From: Amorphoplanes digitatis
GTDB taxonomy: Bacteria > Actinomycetota > Actinomycetes > Mycobacteriales > Micromonosporaceae
DNA length: 64,000 nucleotides
Direction: 5' to 3'
NCBI RefSeq assembly: GCF_014205335.1
Contig: NZ_JACHNH010000001.1
Location: 7,186,501 to 7,250,500, forward strand
The translations under genes and the position numbers were made by a program. Below are positions 7,191 through 15,498 of the stretch, piece by piece (the first letter of the stretch is position 1; every line of letters begins with the position of its first letter). The notes beneath the pieces were generated by a model, which made no database searches, was not told the origin of the DNA, and worked only from the letters and a program-made list of their open reading frames with translations.

Positions 7191-7961
7191 TTCCGGATCG
7201 AGGACCAGGCGAAGCAGCGCGACTGCCGCCTCCGGCGCGGACTGCGCGCCGGTCATGTCGAACCACGGCCGCGACGACGCGGTGTCGATCATGCCGGGGC
7301 AGGCCGCGACCACCAGCCGGTCCTTCGCGAGGTCGTCCGCGCGCCGCCCGCGCGCGACGACACGCACCGCGGCGACCTGGGCCACCTTGGACGCGATGTT
7401 GATGAACTCCGGCCAGCCCTCGTCACGCGCGCGCCCATCGATCACCGCGTCGCGCCAGGCCACCGTGATCGCGTCGATGTCGTCGAGCGTCGCCGCCTGC
7501 TCGAAGCGGGCGTGCAACGCCACCGGCAGCTCGCGCAGCCGGCCAAGGGAGCTGGCCACCACGACGAAGCGCCCGCGCGGCCGCAGCAGCGGCAGGAACG
7601 CCCGCAGCATCCGCGTCGTACCGAGGTTGTTGGCGTCGACGTAGGCGCCGATGACGTCGGCGGGCACGTCCTCGGGCACCGTGCGCAGGTAGTGGTTGGA
7701 CAGGACGATGTCGACGCCGCCGTGCTCGGCGCGGAGCCGCTCGGCGAACGCGGTGACCGCGGCGCCGTCACGGACGTCGAGCAGGTGGGTGCGCACGTCG
7801 GCGCGGGCACCGGAGACCCGGTCCCGCGCGGCCGCGACGCGGCGGTCGTCGCGGCCGGTGAGATACACGACGTCGTCGGGTCCGAGCTCCCGCGCGAGTC
7901 CCTCGACCAGCGCGAAACCCAGGCCCTGGTTGGCGCCGGTGACAAGCGCGATCCTGCCCAT
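7131..7961 (-). CDS. Short-chain dehydrogenase/reductase-like protein
   Basis: A 276-residue Rossmann protein. The cofactor motif 'TGANQGLG' (8-15) and 'DVRD' at strand 3 are intact, and N89 in 'LSNHY' stands where the NAG motif normally is. The Ser of the active site is present (S137/S138 in 'VVASSLG'). The usual YxxxK reads 'NIASK' (N188, K192), so the catalytic Tyr appears to be replaced. It is most like the carbonyl-reductase branch. It may have lost or altered catalysis, or act on an unusual substrate. The 3' end of the gene is repeated downstream in tandem. Confidence 0.85.
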   Translation of the reverse strand: MGRIALVTGANQGLGFALVEGLARELGPDDVVYLTGRDDRRVAAARDRVSGARADVRTHLLDVRDGAAVTAFAERLRAEHGGVDIVLSNHYLRTVPEDVPADVIGAYVDANNLGTTRMLRAFLPLLRPRGRFVVVASSLGRLRELPVALHARFEQAATLDDIDAITVAWRDAVIDGRARDEGWPEFINIASKVAQVAAVRVVARGRRADDLAKDRLVVAACPGMIDTASSRPWFDMTGAQSAPEAAVALLRLVLDPETDPARYGELVRFGKVLRWP

Positions 7962-8087
7962 CCCACAAATCTAGGCCGCCGGCACCCACCCGGCCCGCCC
8001 CTGCCCGACCGCACCCGGGGGGTGTCCCTTGGTGCCGTCAAGTCGACGGGCGTAGAGGCGCGATGATGTGCGATCTACTGTTCCGGC

Positions 8088-8429
8088 GTGGAGATCTTGT
8101 CGTTCGTTGGTCCGGCAGGGCGGCCCGTGGATGCCCACGGCAGTGTGGGCGTGACCGCTCTGGCGTTGTTTCGCGGTGAGGCAGTCGCAGTCACTGTGCT
8201 GCGCGTGGCGGCTGGCGGTGAGGTCGGCCGCCACTGCGCGCCGGTGGATCAGCTCCTGATGGTCACGGAAGGCCGTGGAGTGGTGCAGTCCGGCGACGGT
8301 GATTGGGAGAGCGTCAGCGCCGGTCAGATGGTGATGTGGCGGGCCGGTGAGGAGCACACCACCAGTGCGGTCGACGACCTCACTGCCGTAGTGGTCGAGA
8401 TAGCGGCTACGCCTCCGAGAGGAGGGTGA
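8088..8429 (+). CDS. Small cupin-domain protein
   Basis: A 113-residue single-domain cupin. The first motif is seen around 'GGEVGRHCAPVDQLLMVTEGRG', which has a His and a later conserved Gly but an atypical middle, and the second around 'GQMVMWRAGEEHTT' with the metal-binding His. Such proteins bind small molecules or metals; the substrate cannot be told. The GTG at 8088 is preceded by TACTGT with 6 bases between, suggesting a leaderless transcript. Its last 23 bases overlap the 3' end of the IS110 remnant on the other strand, so the element may have inserted right behind or into its original 3' end. Confidence 0.75.
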   Translation: MEILSFVGPAGRPVDAHGSVGVTALALFRGEAVAVTVLRVAAGGEVGRHCAPVDQLLMVTEGRGVVQSGDGDWESVSAGQMVMWRAGEEHTTSAVDDLTAVVVEIAATPPRGG

Positions 8430-9068
8430 TAGGTCGCGGCTGGTAGGGGACCCTGTCGCGGAGCATGGCGAACAGAACATCGACGCGGCGGCGGGCGAGG
8501 CAGATGAGGGCGGCGTTGTGGCGTTTGCCTTGGGCGCGTTTGCGGTCGTAGTAGGCGCGGCCGACCGGGTCAGCCAGGGAGGCGAACGCGGCCAGGAAGA
8601 ACGCGCGTTTGAGCTGCTTGTTCCCGCCGCGGGGCGGGTGCTCACCGCGGATGCTGGTGCCGGATCGGCGGGTCACCGGGGCCAGACCGGCGTAGGCGGC
8701 CAGATGCCCGGGCGTGGCGAAGGCGGTGCCATCACCGACTTCGAGCAGGATCCTCGCTGCGGTCCTGACGCCGACGCCGGGAAATGAGGTCAGGACCTCG
8801 GCAAGAGGGTGTGCATCAAGCATCCCCTCGACCTCGCCCGCCACCTGGTCACGCTGCTGCAGTCCACAGGCCCGAGCGACGGCGGGCTGGACGACCACCA
8901 CCAACACCGGACCGTGGCGGGCGAGCTGTCGTACACCTGCCGCAGCTTGGCCTCGGTGTTGACCAGCGGCGCGTCGTGCAGCCGCTCGCCGTCACGGGTC
9001 AGGGCGACGGCGTGGTGGCCGTCCTTGCCGACATCGAGCCCGAGGAACACCTGGTAGTCGCCGTGCAC
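8407..9068 (-). pseudogene. IS110-family transposase remnant with central deletion
   Basis: The N-terminal DEDD-type part ('FLGLDVGKDGHHAVAL') is read from 9068 and the C-terminal Transposase_20-type part ('SFPGVGVRTAARILLEVGDG', 'GHLAAYAGLAPVTRRSG', 'GGNKQLKRAFF') in another frame down to 8407. The two frames meet near 8880. An intact IS110 transposase is about 400 residues; here only about 220 codons remain, so the middle with most of the catalytic residues is deleted and the frame is broken. No clear element ends were seen, as expected for IS110, which often lacks terminal inverted repeats. Confidence 0.85.
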
Positions 9069-9656
9069 CGCATCGCCTCCCCGCGACAGCAGCCCGCATC
9101 TCGGTCGCCAGTCTGGCGTCGACTGCCGGCAGCCACGTTACGAAGAGACCTACCCGACGGTGCGGGTGGCCGTGTCCCTATCAGCGGTCCGCCGACGCCA
9201 CCCGGCCCGGCGACAACACCCCCGGATCATGCGTACGACAGGGGCAGTCAGTCATACCGGGCCGGGCGACCGAGCAGTCCCCGGCTGGGGACGATCAAAA
9301 AGGTAACGGGGCCGCCTGGCGACCACTCGCGATCGTTCACGGCCGGCGGTGTGCCGGCCGGCGCGGCCCCGATCCCCTATTTCCGACCATCGCATAGATC
9401 CATTTCCCGGGCATTCGCTCAATCAGGTCGAGCAGATATCCAGCCCGTCCCACCATTCAAGATTGATGATGTCAATTTGGGTGGATTACCCATACCGCGC
9501 CCGTTATTTTCGAGATCCATTTAGCGGACTGAATCGACATCGCTTGAATCGGTTAATGGGAACGTCTTTTTGTCGATAGCCGTCCAGAAACCTTTCATCC
9601 AAGTTGATCTATATGATCGAAGAATCGAACGTCACTCGGGGAAAGGGAATACCGGA
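9069..9656. other. Intergenic region with lower-GC promoter-proximal part
   Basis: No convincing gene. The first 300 bases are GC-rich and may be IS-flanking debris. From about 9370 to 9650 the base composition becomes markedly richer in A and T than anything around it, ending in the ribosome site 'gaaaggga' of the protease gene at 9657. It probably carries the protease promoter. Confidence 0.5.
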
Positions 9657-10634
9657 ATGAGATCAATCATCAGATCGGTGACCGTGACCGGAGTCGGCCT
9701 CGCGCTGATAATGGCCGGCGGCGTCGCGGCACAGGCGCAGCCGTCCGCTGCGGCGTCCGGCAACGTCAGCACGGTCGCCCGGACGGCCGACGGCAAGGCG
9801 GTGACCAGCCCGGCGGCGATCGCCGAGGTGGAGGCCTTCTGGACGCCCGAACGCATGGCGGCCGCGGTGGACCTGGACCTGAAGGTCCCCGACTCGGGCC
9901 CGGCGAGCGCACCCGCGCCGCAGGGCAAGCCCGGCAGCATCGCACCCGCGCCGCCCTCGCGCGGCATGGCCGCGGTGAACCAGTCCGTGATCGTCGGCAA
10001 GGTGTACGTGTCGGTTCCCGGCGGCACGGGTCAGTGCTCGGCAAGCGCCCTGAACAGCGGAAAGCGCCGCCTGGTCATCACCGCGGGCCACTGCGTGCAC
10101 GCCGGCGCGGGCGGCGGCTGGTACTCGAACTTCATCTTCGTGCCCGGCTTCCGGCAGGGCGTCTCGCCGGTCGGCAACTTCGTCGCCGGCAACCTCACCG
10201 CCCGTACGGCGTGGATCAACAGCAGCAGCGGCGACGAGGACATCGCCATCGCGATCATGAACAACGGCGGCATCTACGGCGCCAAGGTGGTCGACACCGT
10301 CGGCGGCATGGGCCTGCGGTGGAACTGGGGCTACTCCGTTGCCGTGACCATCCTGGGCTACCCGGCCGCGGGCGGTTTCCCCGGCGACCTCCAGTACTTC
10401 TGCCAGGGCACCACGTGGAACGGTCACGGCCAGCAGGTGCGGGCGTGGTGCAATATGACGCAGGGCTCCAGCGGCGGACCCTGGCTACAGGAATACAACG
10501 ATCAGAACGGTCTCGGATACACCAACAGCGTGGTCAGTCATCGCCACGGCGACGCCAGTCAGATGGACGGCCCGTACTTCGACAATGACGTCAAGAGCCT
10601 CTTCGATTTCGCGGAGGGCCTGTCCCCGGCTTGA
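9657..10634 (+). CDS. Secreted trypsin-like serine protease (S1/V8 type)
   Basis: A 325-residue preproprotein. The ATG at 9657 has a GAAAGGGA site and gives a Sec signal peptide (about 1-27, ending 'VAAQAQ'). A propeptide-like region follows (30-105, Ala/Pro-rich at 80-105). The catalytic triad is visible as H145 in 'ITAGHCVH', D195 in 'DEDIAI' and S272 in 'GSSGGPW'. Two Cys pairs fit disulfides near the His and Ser loops. An in-frame ATG further upstream (9570) would put 29 charged residues before the signal and is rejected. It acts outside the cell on proteins; specificity is unknown. A hairpin terminator follows. Confidence 0.92.
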   Translation: MRSIIRSVTVTGVGLALIMAGGVAAQAQPSAAASGNVSTVARTADGKAVTSPAAIAEVEAFWTPERMAAAVDLDLKVPDSGPASAPAPQGKPGSIAPAPPSRGMAAVNQSVIVGKVYVSVPGGTGQCSASALNSGKRRLVITAGHCVHAGAGGGWYSNFIFVPGFRQGVSPVGNFVAGNLTARTAWINSSSGDEDIAIAIMNNGGIYGAKVVDTVGGMGLRWNWGYSVAVTILGYPAAGGFPGDLQYFCQGTTWNGHGQQVRAWCNMTQGSSGGPWLQEYNDQNGLGYTNSVVSHRHGDASQMDGPYFDNDVKSLFDFAEGLSPA

Positions 10635-10653
10635 TCCGAACATACGAATGGCG

Positions 10654-10681
10654 GAGGCCCCGGTGTTCAGGCCGGGGTCTC
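10654..10681 (+). terminator. Hairpin terminator after the protease gene
   Basis: 'gaggccccgg' (10654-10663) pairs with 'ccggggtctc' (10672-10681) across an 8-base loop, with one G-T pair. It lies 20 bases behind the protease stop. Confidence 0.7.
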
Positions 10682-10720
10682 CCCCGTTCCCAATAACAAG
10701 ATCGAGGGAACGATGCGCGG

Positions 10721-11521
10721 ATGAATGCCGTCTCAGGCGGCATGACTATCAGATGGTGGCACGTCCTGACGGTGGTGGCGGTTTTGTCGATCACGGGATG
10801 CGGCCAGGGTGGCGCGGCGGCGCCGCCTCCCGGCGCCGCGGAGATCTGGGGGCGGACGTTCGTCTCCGCGCCGGACGAGGGTTCCAAGCGGCTCGTCGAG
10901 GGCACCCGCCTGCGGCTGGGGTTCGAGCCGGGCACCGTGACGGCCGAGGCCGGATGCAACCACCTCAGCGGCCGGGCCGCGGTCGACGGTGACCGGCTGG
11001 TGGTCTCCGACGTCGGCGGCACCATGATGGCCTGCTCGGCGGAGCTGATGGATCAGGACACCTGGCTGACGGACTTCCTCCAGCAGCGGCCCCGCTGGCA
11101 GCTCGACGGCGACACCCTGGTGCTCAGCGCCGGAACGACCCGGCTCCGACTTGTCGACATCCGGTCCGCCGAGCCCGACCGGCCGCTGACCGGCCCGCGC
11201 TGGTCGGTGCAGTCCCTGATCGACGGGGACGCGGCCGCCTCGGTCCCGGCCGGCGCCGATGCACACCTGACCTTCCGGGACGGGCGCGTGACCGGCTCGA
11301 CGGGCTGCACCGACGTCGACGGCGCAGCGTCCATCGGGGACGGCTCGATCACCTTCTCCCGCCTGACCAGCCGGGGCAAGGCCTGCCCGCCCGAGCTGGA
11401 GGCGCTGGAACGCACGGTCCTCGGCCTGCTCAACGGCAAGCTGGCCTACCGCATCACCGGCGACCGGCTGACCCTGACCCGCGCCGACGGCGACGGCCTT
11501 GACCTGCGCGCCGCGCCCTGA
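10721..11521 (+). CDS. Lipoprotein with two META (HslJ-like) domains
   Basis: A 266-residue protein with a lipoprotein signal: a hydrophobic stretch 'VLTVVAVLSI' then the lipobox 'ITGC' with C27 as the lipidated Cys. Two META domains follow, about 40-150 and 155-262, each with the 'GxxxxxaGCNxxxG'-type turn ('EAGCNHLSGRA', 'GSTGCTDVDGAA') and a later Cys-containing strand ('MMACSAEL', 'GKACPPEL'). META domains occur in heat-shock/novobiocin-resistance protein HslJ and many bacterial lipoproteins; the molecular role is unknown. A second ATG at 10742 gives an equally good signal peptide, so the start is uncertain by seven codons. Confidence 0.85.
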   Translation: MNAVSGGMTIRWWHVLTVVAVLSITGCGQGGAAAPPPGAAEIWGRTFVSAPDEGSKRLVEGTRLRLGFEPGTVTAEAGCNHLSGRAAVDGDRLVVSDVGGTMMACSAELMDQDTWLTDFLQQRPRWQLDGDTLVLSAGTTRLRLVDIRSAEPDRPLTGPRWSVQSLIDGDAAASVPAGADAHLTFRDGRVTGSTGCTDVDGAASIGDGSITFSRLTSRGKACPPELEALERTVLGLLNGKLAYRITGDRLTLTRADGDGLDLRAAP

Positions 11522-11548
11522 CCGGCAGGCGCGGCGGGCCGGTCAGCG

Positions 11549-11838
11549 CGCGGATGCCGGCTCGTCGGCGACGCCCAGCAGCTGCCGTCGAACGGGAAGT
11601 CGTGGCCGTCGTTGCGGTTGGAGTAGCAGCCGTACTCCCCGCCGAAGGTCCAGCCGGCCTCGGCGTCCCAGCGCCAGGCGTAGTCTTCAGGCGCAGGAAC
11701 CAGTCCGTGCCGACCGGAAGTCCAGGTCCGGCTCGCCCAGCTCCTCGGCGAACCGCTCACCCGCCGCCTCGAGGTCGAACCCGTCGGTCTCGTCGAGCAC
11801 GTAGCACCGCCAGAACTCCGGGTACGGAGTGCGGTGTG
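11549..11838 (-). pseudogene. Frameshifted gene remnant of unknown family
   Basis: Coding-like peptide appears in two minus-strand frames that join near 11690-11700. The 5' part reads 'TPYPEFWRCYVLDETDGF' and then an acidic helix 'ERFAEELGEPDLDF'. The 3' part reads 'YAWRWDAEAGWTFGGEYG' and 'NRNDGHDFPFDGSCW'. The composition is that of a real globular protein and not of an antisense shadow, but neither frame has a proper start and both are short. It does not match a family I recognise. Confidence 0.45.
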
Positions 11839-11943
11839 CAGCGGCGTGTCACTGTGGTGCCCCACGCTGGGTGGGCGACGCTGATGCGGCGCCGCAACAT
11901 CGACGGGCGCCACCGTCCGGCCCCGGCCACCTTCCCGCGCGGG

Positions 11944-11968
11944 TAGTCGCGCGACTATAGTCGTACGC
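11944..11968 (+). promoter_or_regulatory. Palindromic operator overlapping a leaderless promoter
   Basis: A perfect 14-base palindrome 'tagtcgcgcgacta' (11944-11957) overlaps the -10 box TATAGT (11956-11961), which ends 7 bases before the ATG at 11969. This is the layout expected for autoregulation by the HTH protein just downstream. Confidence 0.6.
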
Positions 11969-12307
11969 ATGGACGGTGAGCCTCCGCGCCTTGTCGGCGC
12001 TCACGAGATCCGGGATCTGCTCGGCGTGAGCCGGCAGCGGGTCTACCACATAGCCGGGCGACCCGACTTCCCGAGACCCGTCGCCACCCTGGCGCAGGGC
12101 AAGGTCTGGGCGGTCGACGAGGTCGAGGAGTGGATCGCCACCCACCGGTACGACGCGGCGCCCCGGTCCGAGCACCCGGGCGCAGAGGCACCTGGGCTCG
12201 CCGACTCAGGCGATCGAGGGTCCGGACGAGAACCCTCGGTTCCATGCCGACAAACATGCGTTTCGCCGTGGGTACGCTCGTCGCCGCCGCGCTCTGCGCC
12301 CTGGTGA
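11969..12307 (+). CDS. Small MerR/AlpA-like helix-turn-helix protein
   Basis: A 112-residue protein. Residues 8-55 are a winged-helix/excisionase-like DNA-binding domain: 'GAHEIRDLLGVSRQRVYH' then 'PDFPRPVATLAQGKVWAVDEVEEWIATH'. It fits the helix_turn_helix_17/AlpA type found in excisionases and small regulators. The C-terminal half is low-complexity and may be a translated tail without structure; it overlaps the next gene by 64 bases. The ATG sits 7 bases after a TATAGT box and the palindrome at 11944 suggests it represses itself. No integrase is adjacent. Confidence 0.75.
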   Translation: MDGEPPRLVGAHEIRDLLGVSRQRVYHIAGRPDFPRPVATLAQGKVWAVDEVEEWIATHRYDAAPRSEHPGAEAPGLADSGDRGSGREPSVPCRQTCVSPWVRSSPPRSAPW

Positions 12308-12477
12308 CGGTGGTGTTGTGGATCCTGCCGTTCGTCCTGTCGAACGGCAGGGACCCCAACGAGACCGGATGGGTCGTCCTGGTCCTGTACTCCGTCTTCC
12401 CGGCCGGCCTGGCCGTCGTCCTGTTCATCGTGTCCGCCGTCTATTTCATCATCGCGGTGGCCGGCCGTCGTCCATGA
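12244..12477 (+). CDS. Small two-helix membrane protein
   Basis: A 77-residue protein with two hydrophobic helices: 'LVAAALCALVTVVLWILPFV' (about 11-31) and 'VVLVLYSVFPAGLAVVLFIV' (about 44-66). The loop 'SNGRDPNETG' joins them. The ATG at 12244 has no strong ribosome site; ATG at 12256 is an alternative. Function unknown. It ends 10 bases before the convergent phytase-like gene. Confidence 0.6.
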   Translation: MPTNMRFAVGTLVAAALCALVTVVLWILPFVLSNGRDPNETGWVVLVLYSVFPAGLAVVLFIVSAVYFIIAVAGRRP

Positions 12478-12487
12478 TGGAACCGGT

Positions 12488-14638
12488 TCAGAACAGGCGG
12501 CCGAGGCGGAGGAAGACCGTCTCCCCCGTGGCGTCGTCGACGGCGTCGTTGTCGGTCACCGTGTACGCCTGACCGTCGCCCGCGACGGCGAGGCCCTCGA
12601 CCTTGTCCTGCACCCAGCCCCGGTCCGCCTGCAAGGCCGGCAGGAGGTCTCTGACCAGCCGCTTGCTCACCACGGGTACGCCGGTCCAGGTCTTCGGCAC
12701 GTCGAAGCGGTAGATCCTCTTGACCGCCGCGGCGGGTCCGCGCTGATTGTCCCGCTCGATGACGGCGAACGTGTCCCGGTCGACCGCGACCAGTTCGGAC
12801 AGCCCGGTCCAGCCGGTCTCCACGGCGTCCAGCGGGTACGCCAGCCAGCTCCAGGTTCCGGCGCGGTAGCGCCCGATGCGCACGCTCTGCTCGCCCTTGA
12901 GCGGGCGCTGGACCGCGACCCACACGTCGGACCCCGAGACCGCGACGCCCTCGAGGCCGTTGGTGGTCACCGCGGACGCCACGTCGGCCGGCAGCGGGAT
13001 CTCCTGCTGGACGGCGCCGCGCCCGTCAGTGCGTACCAGAAGGTTGGGTTTGCCGGCGGAACCCTCGACGGCCAGCCAGTAACCGCCGGACGCGAGGGCG
13101 GCGACGCCCTCGGCGTCGTAGCCGACCGGGGTGCCGTTCCTGGTCAGGGTGAGCTCGGCGGTGATGGCCGCGGGCCGCGCGGCGGTGTCGATGGTGAGCA
13201 GCCGGGTCGGGCTGTACGCGCTGTCGGTGACCGCGACCAGCCGGTCGGGGCGGCCCGGCACGGCGGACAGCCCGGACAGCGTGCCCCAGGCGATGTCGTC
13301 GCGGGAGACCAGTGACGGGAAGACGCCGGCGGAACGGCCGAGGCCGTAGATCTGGACGGTCCCCCGGATGCCCGCGTCCGGGTTCTCCTCCTCGCTGGAG
13401 ACGACGATCAGGTTCCGCGACGGTACGGCGACGACGCCCTCCGGTCCGTTCGTGGTGGGCAGGAGCTGCCGGAACTTCGGCGCCCACGGACGGGATACGT
13501 CGTAGACGGCGGTGAAGTTGCCGCGCTCGGCGTTCACGAAGACGTAGGGGACGCCGTCGAACCGGCCGAACGCCACGTTCTCCGGCTCGATGCCCTTGGC
13601 GTCGGAGCGCTTGTCCGGGTAGAGCCCGTGCGCGACGGCGAGGTGCTCGAGCGAGTTGCCGGCGTCCCAGACGACCCGGCCGCGACGGTCGAAGATCGTC
13701 CAGCCGCGCGACCCGCCCTCGTAGTCGCCCTCGTTGGCGGTGGCGAACAGGTCGTCGGTGAGCCAGGCGACGCCGTCGGGCTCGCGCTTGGCGGTGATCG
13801 TGCCGGTCAGCGAGATCCGGTCGTCGTCCTCGGTGTCCACGCCCGGCACGGTGACCGTGCCGGCGCCGAAGTGCCGGATCACCGTGCGCTTGGCGAGGGA
13901 GACGATCGCGAGGTGGTTGTTCTCCTGGAGGCTGACGATCGCTTCGTCGCGGGAGTTGACGCTGACGTACTCGGGCTCCGGGTCACCGGGCGCGACCTCG
14001 GCCAGGCCCGTCAGGTCGACCCGGCCGACGGTCCAGGTGCGGGTGTCGACCACGGCGAGATAGCCGGCCGGCGCCTGCGGGATCGCGCCGTCGGCGACGT
14101 CCTCGTCGCGCTCGTTCTCGATCGCGACGGCGATGTAGCGGCCGCTCGGCGCGACGGCCACGGAGTCCGGCTGGCCGCCGAGGTCGAGGCTCCGGCGGAT
14201 CGCGCGGGTCCGTGCGTCGATCACGACGAGCTTGCCGGACGGTTCGGTGAAGCTCGCGCTGGTGTTCACCGCGGCGAGCAGCAGGCCGCCGAGGTGCGCG
14301 ACCGAGGTGGGCTCGCCGCCCATCGCCAGGGTGCCGGCCGGCCTCGGCCGGGCCGGGTCGCCGATGTCGACGAAGCCGAGGCGGCCGCCCGGGCTGTCGG
14401 TGTAGACCACGGTGCGCCCGTCGTCGGTGACGGTCGAGATCTCCGCGGCGGCGGTGTCGCCGACGCCCGAGTTCAGGTATGCCGGGACGGTCGCGAGGCG
14501 CCTCCAGGTCTGCGGCGCGGAGGGCCCGTGCGGGTGCGCGGCCGCCGTCGCGGGCGGGGGCGCGAGCGCGGCCAGTGCCGCGATGCCGACCAGGGAGACG
14601 GCCTTTCGGGTACGGCCAAGGGGTGTCGTGGAACGCAT
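12488..14638 (-). CDS. Secreted beta-propeller / esterase-like phytase-family protein
   Basis: A 716-residue exported protein with a signal peptide (about 1-33: 'RTRKAVSLVGIAALAALA' then 'ATAAAHP'). Residues about 45-435 are a choice-of-anchor-I-like propeller with repeats such as 'GEPTSVAHLGG', 'GQPDSVAVAPSGRYIAVAIE', 'EPDGVAWLTDDLFATANEGD' and 'GPEGVVAVPSRNLIVVSSEEE'. Residues about 455-716 resemble the 'esterase-like activity of phytase' family ('GYDAEGVAALASGGYWLAVEG', 'GLEGVAVSGSDVWVAVQRP'), with many acidic residues that could bind calcium. It may be a phosphatase or phosphodiesterase acting outside the cell. It is single-gene, convergent with the gene at 12244. Confidence 0.82.
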   Translation of the reverse strand: MRSTTPLGRTRKAVSLVGIAALAALAPPPATAAAHPHGPSAPQTWRRLATVPAYLNSGVGDTAAAEISTVTDDGRTVVYTDSPGGRLGFVDIGDPARPRPAGTLAMGGEPTSVAHLGGLLLAAVNTSASFTEPSGKLVVIDARTRAIRRSLDLGGQPDSVAVAPSGRYIAVAIENERDEDVADGAIPQAPAGYLAVVDTRTWTVGRVDLTGLAEVAPGDPEPEYVSVNSRDEAIVSLQENNHLAIVSLAKRTVIRHFGAGTVTVPGVDTEDDDRISLTGTITAKREPDGVAWLTDDLFATANEGDYEGGSRGWTIFDRRGRVVWDAGNSLEHLAVAHGLYPDKRSDAKGIEPENVAFGRFDGVPYVFVNAERGNFTAVYDVSRPWAPKFRQLLPTTNGPEGVVAVPSRNLIVVSSEEENPDAGIRGTVQIYGLGRSAGVFPSLVSRDDIAWGTLSGLSAVPGRPDRLVAVTDSAYSPTRLLTIDTAARPAAITAELTLTRNGTPVGYDAEGVAALASGGYWLAVEGSAGKPNLLVRTDGRGAVQQEIPLPADVASAVTTNGLEGVAVSGSDVWVAVQRPLKGEQSVRIGRYRAGTWSWLAYPLDAVETGWTGLSELVAVDRDTFAVIERDNQRGPAAAVKRIYRFDVPKTWTGVPVVSKRLVRDLLPALQADRGWVQDKVEGLAVAGDGQAYTVTDNDAVDDATGETVFLRLGRLF

Positions 14639-14714
14639 GGTGACTGCCTACGGGCCGACGACGACGCCGAGGTGGCCACCCGGAGAACGCCCGATGTCGC
14701 CGACTTGATCATGT

Positions 14715-15302
14715 CTACCGTGGCGGCGGGCCGAACGCGCGGAGGGCGTGCGCCAGGAGCGTCCGCAGTTCGTCGGGGCCGGGCAGGCCGAGGTGGAAGA
14801 CGAGCCGGTGGTAGAGGGGTCCGTAGATCAGGTCGAGTGCCACGTCGAGGTCGGCGTCGGCGGGCAGCTGACCGTCGCGCTGGGCCTGGCGCAGGCGTTC
14901 CTTGAACTCGTCGATGCGCGGCCGGATGATTCGTTCTCGCAGGTCGCGGGCCAGCTCCTCGTCGTGGAGGGCCTCGGCGATGAGCCCTACGGCCGCGGAG
15001 GTCTCCGCGGGTGTGAGCAGGCCGATGACGGCGGTGAGCTGAGTGTGCAGGTCGGCGGCGAGGTCGCCGGTGTTCGGGTGCTCGGTGACCGTGGTCGCCA
15101 CGTCGTCGACGGCCTCCAGCACAACGGCGCCCTTGGAGGGCCACCACCGGTAGATCGTCTTCTTGCTGACGCCGGCGCGGGCCGCGATGGCTTCGATCGT
15201 GAGCCGCCGATAGCCGAGCTCGGCGCACAGCTGTAGCGACGCGTCGAGGATGGCCCTTCGGCTGGCCTCGTTGCGGCGCAGCGGGTTGGGGGGTGCGGCC
15301 AT
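14715..15302 (-). CDS. TetR-family transcriptional regulator
   Basis: A 195-residue TetR protein. The N-terminal HTH is 'RRAILDASLQLCAELGYRR' with 'IAARAGVSKKTIYRWWPSKG' (about 13-62). The C-terminal domain (about 75-190) resembles TetR_C regulators that repress efflux genes. ATG at 15302 is preferred because upstream in-frame codons run through the operator array. It is divergent from the RHH/DUF4097/ABC/MMPL genes and three palindromic sites in the gap fit it as repressor of both directions. Confidence 0.92.
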   Translation of the reverse strand: MAAPPNPLRRNEASRRAILDASLQLCAELGYRRLTIEAIAARAGVSKKTIYRWWPSKGAVVLEAVDDVATTVTEHPNTGDLAADLHTQLTAVIGLLTPAETSAAVGLIAEALHDEELARDLRERIIRPRIDEFKERLRQAQRDGQLPADADLDVALDLIYGPLYHRLVFHLGLPGPDELRTLLAHALRAFGPPPR

Positions 15303-15322
15303 GACCTGCACATTAACAGGAA

Positions 15323-15404
15323 ACGGTACGTGCCGTGTTGACACCTCTGAATACGACACGTAGCGTGTCGCCTCAGGCCAACTACACGACACGTAGCGTG
15401 TAGT
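15323..15404. promoter_or_regulatory. Array of three TetR-type operators
   Basis: Site 1 is 'acgg-tacgtg-ccgt' (15323-15336), an imperfect palindrome around ACGT. Site 2 is a perfect inverted repeat 'cgacacg-tag-cgtgtcg' (15354-15370). Site 3 is 'actacacg'/'cgtgtagt' (15381-15404) with eight-base arms. Sites 2 and 3 share the 15-mer 'cgacacgtagcgtgt' exactly 33 bases apart, about three helical turns. They lie between the TetR gene and the export genes. Confidence 0.8.
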
Positions 15405-15451
15405 CACACCAGGAGGGAGGTCGGCCGTGGCATCAATCTGGCCCGGGTCTG

Positions 15452-15497
15452 AGCCAAGATGGCTTGTCGATGTGCCATCTGTGTGCCACTATGGCAC
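15452..15497 (+). promoter_or_regulatory. Inverted and direct repeats before the RHH gene
   Basis: 'agcc-aaga-tggct' (15452-15464) and 'gtgcca-cta-tggcac' (15483-15497) are inverted repeats, and the half-site TGTGCCA also stands alone at 15471-15477. The second palindrome ends one base before the ATG at 15499. Ribbon-helix-helix proteins bind such short repeated half-sites, so this is a likely self-operator. Confidence 0.6.
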
Positions 15498-15498
15498 C

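Noticed and set aside
15427..15498. Longer form of the RHH protein with GTG and strong ribosome site
   Set aside because: The added residues run through the repeat region and look unlike the protein; kept only as an alternative start.
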